Made by a program: the position numbers and the translations under genes
Part shown: piece by piece, positions 1 through 10,533 of the stretch
Layout: every line of letters starts with the position of its first letter
How positions within the stretch are numbered: position 1 is the stretch's first letter
NCBI GenBank assembly: GCA_015296085.1
Contig: DVDT01000021.1
Location: forward strand, 62,001-126,000
Length of the DNA: 64,000 bases
Source of the DNA: Trichormus sp. M33_DOE_039
GTDB taxonomy: Bacteria; Cyanobacteriota; Cyanobacteriia; Cyanobacteriales; Nostocaceae
Reading direction: 5' to 3'
The notes under the pieces: model-generated
The model's database searches: none
What the model was told of the DNA's origin: nothing
Seen by the model: only the letters and a program-made list of their open reading frames with translations

Positions 1-289
1 ATGCCACAGTCCGACGACCATTGCGGCGCAGAGTTAAACTCAAGTCACTCACGCCAGTTTGCCGTTCAACACAGGCATCAATCTTGGCTACTGGTTCACC
101 TTCTTGGACAATATCGCGATCGCGTGCCATACGGTGCGATCGTAATGTTGCCAGTAACTCCACTGCTTCCAATAAGTTTGACTTTCCCTGAGCATTATTC
201 CCTACCAAAATCGTTTTAGCAGCCGTAAATTCTACTGCTTGTTCTTGATAGTTGCGAAAATGCCGGAGGTGTAGGGTTTTTAGATACAT
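1..289 (-). CDS. recF: RecF DNA repair/replication protein, N-terminal part (runs off left edge)
   Basis: The first 96 codons of RecF are visible on the minus strand; the rest lies left of the window. Residues 1-29 have the family's opening ([15 protein letters not shown]), and residues 30-38 (GNNAQGKSN) are the Walker A loop of its SMC-like ABC ATPase domain. RecF works in the RecFOR pathway, loading RecA at gaps in single-stranded DNA. The ORF track misses it because it offers only the opposite-strand shadow here. The ATG at 289 was chosen because the family motif starts right at it. A CCCCATT-type heptamer tract sits immediately upstream where a ribosome-binding site would be expected, and no clear Shine-Dalgarno sequence is seen. 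Confidence 0.93.
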   Translation of the reverse strand, partial: MYLKTLHLRHFRNYQEQAVEFTAAKTILVGNNAQGKSNLLEAVELLATLRSHRMARDRDIVQEGEPVAKIDACVERQTGVSDLSLTLRRNGRRTVA

Positions 290-293
290 AACG

Positions 294-340
294 GGGAGTA
301 GGGAATGGGGATTAGGGAATGGGGACTGGGGATTAGGAAT
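294..340. repeat. STRR-type heptameric repeat tract (GGGGATT/GGGGACT)
   Basis: This G-rich tract consists of imperfect copies of GGGGATT, GGGGACT and GGGAATG. It matches the STRR1 class (CCCCARNT-like on the other strand) known from heterocystous cyanobacteria. Related tracts recur in this window near 3.69, 34.3, 35.7, 36.0 and 60.7 kb. It lies directly upstream of recF. Confidence 0.75.
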
Positions 341-377
341 TTAGAAGTCGGAAGAATTACTCTCTCACCTCACCTAT

Positions 378-491
378 CACCTGTCACTCCAAAGGGGTTC
401 GCCACTTGCTTTATGCCGGGGAACCCGTCCACCGCAGTGGCTCACCTGTCACCCCAAAGGGGTTCGCCACTTGCTTTATGCCGGGGAACCC
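378..491. repeat. Direct repeat pair (49-bp unit, about 65-bp period) between recF and the Ca2+-ATPase
   Basis: A 49-base unit at 378-426 recurs at 443-491 with a single visible difference (ACTCC versus ACCCC). Each unit contains GGGGTTC and, 19 bases later, GGAACCC, so each can fold as a hairpin. A shorter unit beginning ACCGCAGTGG also repeats at 431-453 and 541-563. The plus-strand ORF at 305-589 only reads through these repeats and has no protein features. No gene is seen in 290-566. Confidence 0.75.
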
Positions 492-566
492 TTTCGGCCG
501 TTGCTAATGGGGGAAACCCCCAAGATCGCACTGCCTCACCACCGCAGTGGCTCACCTGTCACCTTT

Positions 567-3437
567 TCACACAGTTCTCTTACCCATAAGGCGGAAGAAG
601 ACTTTCTCCATTTCAATCCAGACAAACATTAAAGCACTGAAACCACAACAAATCGCCAACTCTGTGGGAGGTAGCCAGTGAGTACCAAAAAATGCCCGGA
701 GGGGTGGAACATAAATCAGCATCAACTGCAAAATTGTGGTGACAATTACAGCCCCTAAGACAAACATATTAGAGAAGGGATTGATCTCAATAGTCAGTTG
801 ATTATTAGAGCGAATGGCTATAGCATGACCCATTTGAGCAATACACAACGAAGTAAAGACCATTGTTTTCCATCGCTCAGGGTCAAGTCCTTCCCCTGTG
901 AATGTTTGGGCATGAGTATATGCCCACTGCATCAAAATAATTGAGATGATGGCGAAAATCACACCGATCCGAATCATGTAAGAACCCAAACCCCTAGCAA
1001 AAATACTTTCACGGGGACTGAAGGGAGGACGCTTCATCACATCCGGTTCTGGGGGTTCTACCGCTAAAGCTAAAGCAGGTAAACCGTCTGTGACTAAGTT
1101 CATCCACAGAATTTGTAAAGGTGTGAGGGGAACACCACCCAGTCCTAAAAGCGGTGCAGCAGCAATGGTGAGAACTTCACCAATGTTACTACCCAAAATG
1201 TATTTAATAAAACGACGGATATTAGTGTAAACGACCCTACCTTCCTTGGTAGCAGCGACTATTGTCGCAAAGTTGTCATCTAGCAGCACCATATCACTGG
1301 CTTCTTTACTGACATCAGTACCAGTGATACCCATTGCAATCCCAATATCAGCTTGTTTTAAGGCTGGTGCATCATTCACACCATCCCCAGTCATGGCCAC
1401 AAATCTACCCCGGCGTTGCAGTGCTTGTACAATCCGTAATTTGTGTTCTGGAGCTACTCGTGCGTAAATGCTGACTAAGTCAACTTGCTCTTCTAGTTCT
1501 TGGTCATTCATGCGTTGCAATTCTTGACCAGTGAGAACCCTGTCACCTTCTTGAGCAATACCTAAATCTGTGGCGATCGCTCGTGCAGTTAGTTGATGGT
1601 CGCCAGTAATCATCACTGGACGGATACCAGCATCACGACATTCTTGGACGGCGGCTCTGACTTCTGGACGGGGTGCATCTAGCATTCCCACTAAGCCCAG
1701 CCATACCAAATCCTGCTCTGAGGTTTCGTCTGTTCCTTCTGGTGGAACTTCTGTGAGAGGTTTGTAAGCAAAGCCTAAAACCCGTAGACCTTTGCTGGCC
1801 ATGTGGTCATTTTGTGCCAAAATTTGACTACGTTGCTCTTCGTTGAGTGGTGCAGCATTTGTACCTACATAAATCTCACTGCAACGAGCTAAAATTAGCT
1901 CTGGTGAACCTTTGGTAAACATAATGTAAGGTTCATCCTTGAGCAAACCAGCAATTTTGGGGTCAATATCTGTAAAAGATTGTTCGCCAGTGGAGACTTT
2001 CTCTACTTGGGCAACCACGCTCATGCGCTTGCGTTCTGAGGAGAAGGGGAATTCACTGACACGGGGTAATTTACTATGCCACTGGTCTTTTTCAATCCCA
2101 ACTTTTCCTGCTAGAGTAACTAATGCCCCCTCGGTGGGGTCGCCTAAAATAGCCCACTCACCTGCTTCTTTTTGCAGTACCGAGTCGTTACAAACAGCAC
2201 AAGCCACTAATAAAGCAGGAATTTCGGGATAATCTTCAGTAATAATGGCACTATCTGTTTTACCATCTAAGTAAAATTCGCCTACAGGTGCATAACCTTC
2301 ACCTGTAACCCGAAAGGCTTTCTGATTTGTGTAAATCGATTGCACCACCATTTTATTCTGAGTCAATGTGCCGGTTTTATCAGAACAAATCGTGGTGACA
2401 GAACCCAAAGTTTCTACCGCAGGCAATTTGCGAATCAAAGCCTGACGGCGTACCATGCGCTGAGTCCCTAGTGCCAAAGTTACGGTAATCACGGCTGGTA
2501 GACCTTCGGGGACAACAGCCACCGCCATACTTAAAGAAACTTCTAAAAGTTCTTGTAAATTGCTAAAACCTCTAGCTTGAATAATACCGCCAATAACAAC
2601 GATCGCCACCAAGACCAAAGAACCCGTAACTAACACATTCCCTAATTGGGTCATGCGTTGCTGTAAGGGGGTAGGTTCACTTTCTACCGACTGCAACAGT
2701 TCAGCAATTTTACCCAGTTCGGTACGCATTCCAGTGTTGGTTACTAGTACCTTTCCGCGACCTTGGACAACTTCCGTACCTTGAAATACGAGATTAACGC
2801 GATCGCCTAAAGAAGTGTCTTCTGGTAGTTGGATAGTTGCTTGTTTATTAACTGCTTCAGCTTCACCAGTGAGTGCTGACTCCCGCACCTGTAAATTGGC
2901 TTGTTCAATCAAGCGTCCATCTGCGGCTATTTGCACCCCGGCTTCTAAAAGCATCACATCTCCTGGGACTATCTCCTTAGCTGCTACATCCACCAGTTTG
3001 CCATTGCGGAGGACTCGCACCAAAGGAGAAGACATTTTTTTGAGGGCGGCTAATGCTTGTTCTGCCCGACTTTCTTGGACATAGCCTAAAACACCGTTGA
3101 GAATGACAATCGCCAAAATAGCGATTGTATCTTTGAATGGCACTTCTCCAGGTTTTAGTTGATTAGCTTGCCAAGCCATAAAGTCTAAAAACCCAGAAAT
3201 GAAAGCCACCGCGATCAGCATTAACAACATAATGTTCTTGAACTGATCAAGCAAAATTTCCCAGGTGCTGCGACCTCCGTGTTCTTCTAGTTCGTTGGGG
3301 CCGTATTTTTGCAACCTCTGTTCAATTGCTGCGGTTGTTAAGCCACTGTCTGCATGACTATCAAGCAGGTCTAGTGCTTTATTAACTTCCAAACTATGCC
3401 AACTGGTGATACCTTCAGACAGAGAATTAGCAGACAT
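567..3437 (-). CDS. P2A-type calcium-transporting ATPase
   Basis: This is a P-type ATPase that pumps cations, most likely Ca2+, out of the cytoplasm. Visible in order are an N-terminal cation-ATPase domain, the actuator motif ALTGEA, the TM4 motif PEGLPAVIT, the phosphorylation motif DKTGT (Asp353), the nucleotide-domain KGSPE, and the hinge GDGVNDAP near residue 684. The TM5 motif NIGE and TM6 motif NLVTDG are the Ca2+-ligand segments of the SERCA/PMR1 class, which favours Ca2+ over the K+, Cu2+ or Mn2+ subfamilies. The protein of 956 residues has the usual length for the family, of which cyanobacterial PacL is a member. The ATG at 3437 is preferred over the GTG at 3449 used by the ORF track; neither has a strong ribosome-binding site. 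The gene stands alone. Confidence 0.93.
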   Translation of the reverse strand: MSANSLSEGITSWHSLEVNKALDLLDSHADSGLTTAAIEQRLQKYGPNELEEHGGRSTWEILLDQFKNIMLLMLIAVAFISGFLDFMAWQANQLKPGEVPFKDTIAILAIVILNGVLGYVQESRAEQALAALKKMSSPLVRVLRNGKLVDVAAKEIVPGDVMLLEAGVQIAADGRLIEQANLQVRESALTGEAEAVNKQATIQLPEDTSLGDRVNLVFQGTEVVQGRGKVLVTNTGMRTELGKIAELLQSVESEPTPLQQRMTQLGNVLVTGSLVLVAIVVIGGIIQARGFSNLQELLEVSLSMAVAVVPEGLPAVITVTLALGTQRMVRRQALIRKLPAVETLGSVTTICSDKTGTLTQNKMVVQSIYTNQKAFRVTGEGYAPVGEFYLDGKTDSAIITEDYPEIPALLVACAVCNDSVLQKEAGEWAILGDPTEGALVTLAGKVGIEKDQWHSKLPRVSEFPFSSERKRMSVVAQVEKVSTGEQSFTDIDPKIAGLLKDEPYIMFTKGSPELILARCSEIYVGTNAAPLNEEQRSQILAQNDHMASKGLRVLGFAYKPLTEVPPEGTDETSEQDLVWLGLVGMLDAPRPEVRAAVQECRDAGIRPVMITGDHQLTARAIATDLGIAQEGDRVLTGQELQRMNDQELEEQVDLVSIYARVAPEHKLRIVQALQRRGRFVAMTGDGVNDAPALKQADIGIAMGITGTDVSKEASDMVLLDDNFATIVAATKEGRVVYTNIRRFIKYILGSNIGEVLTIAAAPLLGLGGVPLTPLQILWMNLVTDGLPALALAVEPPEPDVMKRPPFSPRESIFARGLGSYMIRIGVIFAIISIILMQWAYTHAQTFTGEGLDPERWKTMVFTSLCIAQMGHAIAIRSNNQLTIEINPFSNMFVLGAVIVTTILQLMLIYVPPLRAFFGTHWLPPTELAICCGFSALMFVWIEMEKVFFRLMGKRTV

Positions 3438-3686
3438 TGTGTAAGTCACAAGAAATGGTTACAAATTTCGATCATAATTTAGTGAAGGACGTAAAACCAT
3501 CCACTAAAGTTACATTACAACTATTGCCAAGCTGTATAAGTATGATATTGGATTCTTATCCAGAATGATTTTTTAGTTCACTGCATATGTATTATTCCCT
3601 AAGCCAGAGTTTTTTATGAGACATTTTACTCATAATTATCAGCTATGAACAGAAGGTGACAGGTAACAGGAAGTAAATTTCTTTTT

Positions 3687-3750
3687 ACCCAATCCCCATT
3701 ACCCCTTATCCCCAGAGGGGGCCCCGAGTTCCCCAATCCCCAATCCCAGT
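3687..3750. repeat. STRR-type CCCCAAT/CCCCATT tract in the 3438-3798 gap
   Basis: This C-rich tract holds several CCCCAAT and CCCCATT heptamers interrupted by a GGGG/CCCC dyad (CCCCAGAGGGGGCCCC). It is the mirror-image orientation of the tract near recF. The rest of the 360-base gap is AT-rich and holds no gene that can be seen. It should contain the promoters of the divergent ATPase and transglutaminase genes. Confidence 0.7.
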
Positions 3751-3798
3751 TAAAGATATGCCACAATTAATTCTAGGTGTGCTAAACCGTTGACAAAT

Positions 3799-5478
3799 AT
3801 GCTTAATATGAGTTTTGCACCCACTAGTTTGACAGCTAGCCAAATGTTTGGGCAAAGGACAATTCGACCATTGACTGCTGCTACTTTATGTGGCATTGCA
3901 TTTCTCCAAGATCGACTGATTGCAATTGACACCATTAAGGGACATTTATTAGAAATTGACCCTCATACCGATAACAGTAGAATTCTCAACCCTCATCAAA
4001 CCAAAGAATTTAGTGAGGTGACAGGTTTAGCTGTCTGGGAGGATACACTGTGGGTCACTCGTGGTAATAGTGTTTATGTATCCAAACTCCCGTCTTTGGG
4101 TTTAGAACATTTTGCTACCTTACCCTACGCTGCTGATGGTGTTGCTGTTTGGGATTCTACAGTCTACGTTAGTTGCCAAAAATTAGGTTATATCCTAATT
4201 TATGACCGTGATAGCCGCAAAGAAATTACTAGATTTTATACTCCTGGGGTTGGGGTAGAAAATTTAGCTGTGAATCGAGAAACTCTATGGATCTGCGATC
4301 GCACAGAACAAACGGTCTACTCTATGGATAGAGCCACAGGGGAAGTCAGATTTAGCGTTTTAACTCCTTTTGATTCACCTACAGGCATAGCAGTTCACCT
4401 AGACACGCAAACAGGTAAGGAAACTCTGTTTGTGGCCTATGCCTCAGAAGAGCCTTACATTCGGGATAACCCCAATGCTGATCCGAATCATGAATTAACG
4501 TACCGCGATCGCACTTTCATTCACCCCCTGTATTATCATCACGAACCAGATCAGAAATACGCTCTCTCTAATGGCTATCTGATTGAAATGTCCTATGCTG
4601 AGGAAATAGCCCCGTTAGAAGAAGTGTATTTACTTGATGTGGAATGGCGAATTGCCCTTCCCTCGGAAACCGAACGCCAGAAAGTAAAACACGTTGAACC
4701 TATCGGTATCCCCTTCACAGAAGAAATTATTGATGGACAACGGGTGGCTGTGTTTAAATTTGAGTCCCTAGTTCCTGGCGAACGGCACATATTTGGCTGG
4801 AAAGCACAATTAGAAGTGCGGGGAATTAAGTATCGCATCACCCCCAAAGATGTGGAAGATACTCCCGAAATCTCCCCAGAAATTCAGTCTCGCTATCTGG
4901 TAGATAACGATGATTTAGCAATGGATACCCCCATTGTGCGCCGTTCTGCCCGTGATGCCATTGGTTCAGAAACAAATCTACTGCGGAAAATGTACAGCAT
5001 CCGCAACTACGTTTACGATGAACTATCCTATGGCATCAAACCCTACATCGATACGCCAGATGTAGTTTTAGAAAGAGGTGTAGGTTCTTGTGGGGAGTAC
5101 GTGGGCGTATTGTTGGCATTATGTCGCTTAAATGGCATTCCTTGCCGTACAGTGGGCAGATACAAATGCCCCCCAAATGGTGAACATCAACGAGTTCCCC
5201 TACAACCAGATTTTAATCATGTGTGGTTAGAATTCTACATACCCGGTATGGGTTGGTTGCCAATGGAATCAAATCCTGATGATTTAGGTGATTACGGCCC
5301 TTATCCCACTCGCTTTTTCATGGGTTTGTGTTGGTATCACATCGAAATTGGCAAAGGCATATCTTTTGAAACATTAAGTAGCCAAGGCAAAAGGTTAACA
5401 AAAGAAGATATTCCTATAGGTGACTTAGCAATTAATCATATTCGCTTTACTATTCTCCAAGAATTACCACCTTTTTAA
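3799..5478 (+). CDS. Transglutaminase-like domain protein with N-terminal beta-propeller-like region
   Basis: The C-terminal third carries a transglutaminase-like (papain-fold) domain with a recognisable triad: Cys431 in GSCGEYVG, His474 in NHVWLEF and Asp494 in ESNPDD. Residues of roughly 40-200 contain repeated strands (LAVWEDTLWV, VAVWDSTVYV, LAVNRETLWI) typical of an SMP-30/NHL-like propeller. Such proteins are often proteases or peptidoglycan/peptide-modifying enzymes, but the substrate cannot be told from the sequence. No signal peptide is evident, so a cytoplasmic location is likely. The ORF track begins at TTG 3790; ATG 3799 is preferred, and ATG 3808 is also possible. The gene is convergent with the PEP-CTERM gene and shares its terminator. 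Confidence 0.82.
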   Translation: MLNMSFAPTSLTASQMFGQRTIRPLTAATLCGIAFLQDRLIAIDTIKGHLLEIDPHTDNSRILNPHQTKEFSEVTGLAVWEDTLWVTRGNSVYVSKLPSLGLEHFATLPYAADGVAVWDSTVYVSCQKLGYILIYDRDSRKEITRFYTPGVGVENLAVNRETLWICDRTEQTVYSMDRATGEVRFSVLTPFDSPTGIAVHLDTQTGKETLFVAYASEEPYIRDNPNADPNHELTYRDRTFIHPLYYHHEPDQKYALSNGYLIEMSYAEEIAPLEEVYLLDVEWRIALPSETERQKVKHVEPIGIPFTEEIIDGQRVAVFKFESLVPGERHIFGWKAQLEVRGIKYRITPKDVEDTPEISPEIQSRYLVDNDDLAMDTPIVRRSARDAIGSETNLLRKMYSIRNYVYDELSYGIKPYIDTPDVVLERGVGSCGEYVGVLLALCRLNGIPCRTVGRYKCPPNGEHQRVPLQPDFNHVWLEFYIPGMGWLPMESNPDDLGDYGPYPTRFFMGLCWYHIEIGKGISFETLSSQGKRLTKEDIPIGDLAINHIRFTILQELPPF

Positions 5479-5487
5479 GTTCAATTT

Positions 5488-5540
5488 CAATCCCAAAAAA
5501 ACCTAGGTTATGCAGAATCAACCTAGGTTTTTTGGGATTG
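5488..5540. terminator. Bidirectional Rho-independent terminator
   Basis: The arms at 5488-5509 and 5520-5540 pair almost perfectly (core AACCTAGGTT) with a 10-base loop. A T-run on the right arm and an A-run on the left make it work in both directions. It lies between two convergent genes ending at 5478 and 5560. Confidence 0.92.
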
Positions 5541-5559
5541 AGTTTTTAACCAGCTTCTG

Positions 5560-6261
5560 TTAATTTGATGTTTTCAGTCCACTTTTTTGGCGTTGAGATA
5601 ATAGGCTAATACCTGCAACTAAACCAATACCCCACACAACCGAAGCTTCAGGTACAGATTGAACTGGTTCGTAGTCATAAGTAACTTGGATGTTTGCTTG
5701 AGCTAGGGTATCTACAAAAGAGCTAATATTCCCTGAACCTGTAATGATGGAGTTAGCAAAACCTGAGAAGAGAAAGTTTACATTGCCATTACCGATAAAA
5801 GACGGTAACAACTGGCTATCTGTAGAAGTGTAAATCCCAGATTGGGAAGCCATGAGTCCTAATATCGTCTGTCCAGAAGTCCCACCGAAATCATTGTTGT
5901 TATCATATGCAGCAGCTTGGTAATTAGTGACACTCTGTGGATTTAGTGTCAATAGAGATTGGTTGTTGAGAGCCAAACTTAAGTTTCCGCCAAGTGTAAC
6001 AGTTATTTGAGCCGGATTTGGGCTTCTGTTTTCAAAGCCTGCATCTCCTTGAATATTGCCAGTAAAGTCTACGGTTACACTTTGGAGAGTACCGAGAGAC
6101 GAGTTAAATTGTTCAATACCAATAGATTGAATGATGTCAGTAATTACAAGGCTAGTGCTAGCTGTTTTCGTAAGGGAAGCTGCATTAGCAGAACCAGCTG
6201 TGACAATGATTCCCACCAATGTTGTAGCAGTGCCTAGAGTCTGAAACAGTGTTGTTGTCAT
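5560..6261 (-). CDS. Secreted PEP-CTERM-like protein (choice-of-anchor type)
   Basis: From the ATG at 6261 the protein has 233 residues. It has a signal peptide (hydrophobic segment, then GSANA followed by AS), a Ser/Thr/Asn/Gly-rich beta domain with no Cys, and a C-terminal tripartite tail. The tail has VPEA, a hydrophobic helix (VVWGIGLVAGISLL) and a basic end (RQK). That tail is the PEP-CTERM sorting signal handled by exosortase, although PEP is altered to PEA. The central sequence resembles choice-of-anchor E proteins; that assignment is less certain. The ORF track adds 15 residues upstream, but the signal peptide fits the 6261 start, which has AAGAAG 13 bases ahead. The likely location is the cell envelope or outside the cell. 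Confidence 0.78.
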   Translation of the reverse strand: MTTTLFQTLGTATTLVGIIVTAGSANAASLTKTASTSLVITDIIQSIGIEQFNSSLGTLQSVTVDFTGNIQGDAGFENRSPNPAQITVTLGGNLSLALNNQSLLTLNPQSVTNYQAAAYDNNNDFGGTSGQTILGLMASQSGIYTSTDSQLLPSFIGNGNVNFLFSGFANSIITGSGNISSFVDTLAQANIQVTYDYEPVQSVPEASVVWGIGLVAGISLLSQRQKSGLKTSN

Positions 6262-6483
6262 GGATGATAATCTTCTTAAACAATGATCACTAGCAAGATT
6301 TCTCACCTACTTTCTAACTCTGGAACTTTATAAATAGGCTTGAGGAATATACTTAATTTTCTATAAAGCTTTTACAAAAATTATTAAAGATAGAGACAAA
6401 AAATATAGGCAGCACTGAGTAGGGTAGCAGGTATTCACTAATTCGTTGTTTTTGTGATGCAAGCTTCTAGCTACAATATGGCT

Positions 6484-9408
6484 ATGTCTCAAACTTCTGT
6501 TACTCAAATTACTACCCGTCCTACATTCATCCTCGTAGATGGACACTCTCTAGCTTTTCGTTCTTATTTTGCTTTCGCCAAAGGACGAGATGGCGGACTG
6601 CGTACTAAAACGGGAATTCCCACTAGTGTGTGTTTTGGCTTTATCAAGTCGCTGTTGGAAGTCATGGATACACAACAGCCGCAAGCAATGGCGATCGCAT
6701 TTGATTTAGGTTTACCGACTTTTCGCCACGAAGCCGACGATACCTATAAAGCTGATCGTCCCGGAACACCAGAAGATTTTGTCCCGGATTTAAAAAATCT
6801 GCATGAGTTATTGCAAGGTTTTAATCTACCCATTTACACTGCACCTGGTTATGAAGCCGATGATGTGTTAGGGACATTGGCGCAGAAAGCGACTGCTGCG
6901 GGGTATAGGGTGAAGATATTAACAGGCGATCGCGATTTATTTCAACTCATTGACCCCACCAAGGAAATCACTGTCTTAAATTTTAGTCCTGACGCGCTCA
7001 AGCGGGCTACAAATAGCATTACCGAATTCAGCACAGAACAAGTTAAAGACAAACTTGGTATTCTACCTACACAAGTTGTTGATTTTAAAGCCTTGTGTGG
7101 CGATAAATCCGATAATATTCCCGGCGTGAGAGGAATTGGAGAAAAAACCGCCGTTCAATTACTCAATACTTACGATTCCTTAGATCAAATTTACGCATCT
7201 ATAAATGAAATTAAAGGCGCGACTCAGAAAAAACTCATAGAAGGAAAAGACGACGCATATAAATCTCAATATCTAGCCAAAATAATTGTAGAAGTTCCCC
7301 TAGAAGTAAATTTAGAAGACAGTAAACTTCAAGGTTTTGATAATAGCGTTCTTATCCCTATCTTAGAGAAATTAGAATTCAACTCCTACCTTAAGAAAAT
7401 CAACGCCCTACAGCAAAAATTTGGTGGGCAAGTTGAGGAAATTGCAGCAGCATCTACTATTGATACAGAAGCAAGCTTTACGGATGATGCAGATTTTTAT
7501 TCCTTTGAAGAGACACAAGCTGCACAGCAACAACAAAAATTTGATTCTCCAATTCAACCGCGCATCATTAATAATGAAGGGCAGTTAAAAGAGTTGGTCG
7601 AGATCTTACAAACATTTACTAGTGCAAAAAACCCCGTTGCTTGGGACACAGAAACTAGTGATTTAGAACCAAGAGACGCGGAATTAGTAGGTATTGGTTG
7701 TTGTTGGGGAACTGCACCTGATGAATTAGCCTATATTCCCATCAACCATAAAGCAGGAGATAATCTAAATCAAGATATCGCACTCAAAGCACTCAAACCA
7801 ATTTTGGAAAGTGATCACTATCCTAAAACATTCCAAAATGGTAAATTTGACCGCTTAGTTTTCCGCACACAAGGAATTAACTTAGCGGGAATTGTCTTTG
7901 ACCCCATGTTAGCTAGTTATGTTTTGAATCCAGATACTAGCCATAACCTTACTGATTTAGCCTTGCGTTATTTGGGATTAAAATTAACCAACTATATTGA
8001 TTTAGTTCCCAAAGGTAAAACCATTGCGGATATTAGTATTTCGTCTGTGGCTAATTATTGCTGTTTGCAAGTCTATGCGACATGGCAGCTTGTGCCGAAA
8101 ATGCGTGAGGAATTAGATAAGATTCCTGCTTTATCTCAGCTATTAACAGACGTAGAACAACCGCTAGAAGCTGTTTTAGCGTTAATTGAATATACAGGAT
8201 TCCGCATTAATTCTGATTACTTAAGAGAACTTTCTCAGCAACTAGAAATAGATTTAGCAAAATTACACGAACAAGCCACAGAAATCGCCGGCGAAACTTT
8301 TAATTTAGGTTCTCCTAAGCAATTAAGTCATATATTATTTGAAAAACTGGGTTTGAGTACCAAATATTCGCGAAAAATTCAGACTGGTTACTCTACCGAT
8401 GCAGCCACTTTAGAAAAACTGCAAGAAATTGATGAAACTGGTTTTGTAAATGCAATTATTGAGTATCGGACTCTCTCGAAATTAAAGTCTACTTATGTAG
8501 ATGCTTTACCAGCATTGGTGCGTTCAGATACCCACAGAGTTCATACCAATTTCAATCAAACAGCCACCTCAACTGGTAGGCTATCTTCTTCTAATCCCAA
8601 CTTACAAAATATCCCCATTCGCACAGCCTTTAGTCGCCAAATTCGCAAGGCTTTTTTACCCGAATCAGGTTGGTTAATGGTGGCTGCTGATTACTCCCAA
8701 ATTGAGTTAAGAATTTTGGCGCATTTGAGCCAAGAACCTGTTTTAGTAAAAGCTTATCAACAGAATGAAGATATTCATACTGTGACGGCAAAGTTAGTCT
8801 TTGAAAAAGAAGATATTACAGCCGATGAGCGCAGAATAGCTAAAACTATTAATTTTGGTGTAATTTATGGTATGGGTTCGTTAAAATTTTCCCGTTCCAC
8901 AGGGATTGATAAAAATGTAGCTAATGAATTTATTAAACGATTTAATAATCGCTATCCAGAAATTTTCGCTTATCTAGAAGGAGTGAAAAAACAAGCGATA
9001 TCTCAAGGATATGTCGAAACTATCCTCGGTCGTCGGCGGTATTTTGAGTTTACTAATCAAAGTTTAAGTAAACTCAAAGGTAGCAAACCAGAAGACATCA
9101 ATTTGAGCAAATTGAAAAATCTCGGTGCTTACGATGCAGGCTTACTCCGTTCCGCTGCTAATGCACCAATTCAAGGTTCAAGTGCAGACATCATTAAAAT
9201 TGCAATGGTGCAACTCCATGAAGTTCTAAAAAACTATCAAGCGCGCTTGTTGTTACAAGTTCACGATGAATTAGTTTTTGAAGTTCCTCCTGATGAGTGG
9301 GAAGAATTACAACCAAAAATTAAATCGGTAATGGAAGGTGCAGTGAATTTAAGTGTGCCATTAGTAGTAGAAGTGAGAGCAGGTGAAAACTGGATGGAAA
9401 CAAAATAA
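6484..9408 (+). CDS. polA: DNA polymerase I
   Basis: This is a complete three-domain DNA polymerase I for gap filling and Okazaki-fragment processing. The N-terminal 5'-nuclease begins at FILVDGHSLAFRSYF and keeps its acidic clusters (EADDVLGT, LTGDRDLF, GDKSDNIPG). The 3'-5' exonuclease keeps its first motif, WDTETSD, so proofreading is probably active, unlike in Taq-type enzymes. The polymerase domain shows motif A (DYSQIELRI), motif B (RRIAKTINFGVIYG) and motif C (VHDELVFEV). From ATG 6484 the protein has 974 residues. The ORF track starts at GTG 6454, and ATGs at 6457 and 6478 are also in frame, so the start is uncertain. The hydrolase gene follows after 30 bases and is probably co-transcribed. 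Confidence 0.97.
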   Translation: MSQTSVTQITTRPTFILVDGHSLAFRSYFAFAKGRDGGLRTKTGIPTSVCFGFIKSLLEVMDTQQPQAMAIAFDLGLPTFRHEADDTYKADRPGTPEDFVPDLKNLHELLQGFNLPIYTAPGYEADDVLGTLAQKATAAGYRVKILTGDRDLFQLIDPTKEITVLNFSPDALKRATNSITEFSTEQVKDKLGILPTQVVDFKALCGDKSDNIPGVRGIGEKTAVQLLNTYDSLDQIYASINEIKGATQKKLIEGKDDAYKSQYLAKIIVEVPLEVNLEDSKLQGFDNSVLIPILEKLEFNSYLKKINALQQKFGGQVEEIAAASTIDTEASFTDDADFYSFEETQAAQQQQKFDSPIQPRIINNEGQLKELVEILQTFTSAKNPVAWDTETSDLEPRDAELVGIGCCWGTAPDELAYIPINHKAGDNLNQDIALKALKPILESDHYPKTFQNGKFDRLVFRTQGINLAGIVFDPMLASYVLNPDTSHNLTDLALRYLGLKLTNYIDLVPKGKTIADISISSVANYCCLQVYATWQLVPKMREELDKIPALSQLLTDVEQPLEAVLALIEYTGFRINSDYLRELSQQLEIDLAKLHEQATEIAGETFNLGSPKQLSHILFEKLGLSTKYSRKIQTGYSTDAATLEKLQEIDETGFVNAIIEYRTLSKLKSTYVDALPALVRSDTHRVHTNFNQTATSTGRLSSSNPNLQNIPIRTAFSRQIRKAFLPESGWLMVAADYSQIELRILAHLSQEPVLVKAYQQNEDIHTVTAKLVFEKEDITADERRIAKTINFGVIYGMGSLKFSRSTGIDKNVANEFIKRFNNRYPEIFAYLEGVKKQAISQGYVETILGRRRYFEFTNQSLSKLKGSKPEDINLSKLKNLGAYDAGLLRSAANAPIQGSSADIIKIAMVQLHEVLKNYQARLLLQVHDELVFEVPPDEWEELQPKIKSVMEGAVNLSVPLVVEVRAGENWMETK

Positions 9409-9438
9409 AAGGGAAGCGGAAAAATTTCTACCAGAACT

Positions 9439-10410
9439 ATGATAATTTCCGGGGCTGATGAAATTACTTTTGCAGGTGTGAGAGGCGATCGCTATTGGTT
9501 CTATGAGCCTTATCCTTATACGGGGGTAAGTGATATCGATGAACGATTAAGCGGCTTTCCGGTGTCGGTATTTTTACCCCAGCATCGCCCCAGACAACAC
9601 ACACCTTTAGTCATCGGTTTACAGGGGATGTGTGCGCCCTATGGTTGGAATGCTTTCATCGTCCCCACACTCACCCACATGGGTATAGCAGTTGCTTTAT
9701 TTGATACGCCCCTGGCGGGTGAACGGAGTTTAGTACGCTCCTTTACAAGTTTGGCACAGCACGAGATTAAACCCTTACTTGACCGAGGAATTGCTTTTGA
9801 TACAGCCATGCTGTTATCGATATTTCGCAGTACAGCTAATGATATTGCTAGAGTCAGAGAATTTTGTGGCGATCGCTATGGACTTTGTGATCCCAGACTG
9901 GCATTATTTGGGGTGAGTATGGGTGTGTTGCTGTCAGCCTACGCCTTCACTGCCAATGGTTTAGGAGAGAGATTGCTGGGAACTATTGGTCATGCGGATC
10001 TGAAATCTTTTGCTAAAAGTTGGGGATATAACTTTTTACCAGACATCGCTGCTTCTCCTTTAGGTGGAATGGCAGAGTCAATTCTGGACCGATTGCAACC
10101 TGATTTAACGCCAGTCGTCAAACTTTTACAACTAGCTAAAAATCTTAAGTATCAAGATGAATTTGCGTGGGAATGCAATCCCATGAACTATGTCGAACAA
10201 GTCAAGTTACCCCGTCGAGTGCGCTTTTTAATTGGTGCTAACGATCCAATGGTAAATCTCAAAGATGCTCAAAATTGCGCCCAAAAATTCCCAGATGGTG
10301 ATTGTTATGTAGTTCCTGGAATGGGACACGGTACTAGACAATGGGGAGCAACTTTCGTTGATCATGTACGTTATTTTTTAGCCACACAATTAGCAGACTG
10401 GCGGGTTTAG
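9439..10410 (+). CDS. Alpha/beta hydrolase family protein
   Basis: This is a 323-residue alpha/beta hydrolase. It has the nucleophile elbow GVSMG (Ser160), a late acid in IGANDPMV and the catalytic His in GMGHG near residue 295. It has no signal peptide. The substrate cannot be deduced; the overall form is like uncharacterised cyanobacterial esterase/dienelactone-hydrolase-like proteins. It starts 30 bases after polA on the same strand, so it is probably in the same transcript, although a functional link to DNA repair is not evident. Confidence 0.78.
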   Translation: MIISGADEITFAGVRGDRYWFYEPYPYTGVSDIDERLSGFPVSVFLPQHRPRQHTPLVIGLQGMCAPYGWNAFIVPTLTHMGIAVALFDTPLAGERSLVRSFTSLAQHEIKPLLDRGIAFDTAMLLSIFRSTANDIARVREFCGDRYGLCDPRLALFGVSMGVLLSAYAFTANGLGERLLGTIGHADLKSFAKSWGYNFLPDIAASPLGGMAESILDRLQPDLTPVVKLLQLAKNLKYQDEFAWECNPMNYVEQVKLPRRVRFLIGANDPMVNLKDAQNCAQKFPDGDCYVVPGMGHGTRQWGATFVDHVRYFLATQLADWRV

Positions 10411-10533
10411 CTTTTACCTATTTTACAATATTGCATCTTGATCTCTTGCGGAATGCTAATGATGATAATTAACACTGTTTAGATTAACAATTCATACTAA
10501 CGGCAGCTAGTGAGCAGTAGTGCAATCACATTA

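Noticed and set aside
1-219. 72-residue plus-strand ORF at the left edge
   Set aside because: It is the shadow of recF, whose minus-strand translation carries the Walker A motif.
305-589. 94-residue plus-strand ORF downstream of the recF start
   Set aside because: It only reads through heptamer and direct-repeat DNA, and no protein-like composition or ribosome-binding site is seen.
6361-6546. 61-residue minus-strand ORF overlapping the polA start
   Set aside because: It overlaps the polA coding region and has no recognisable features.
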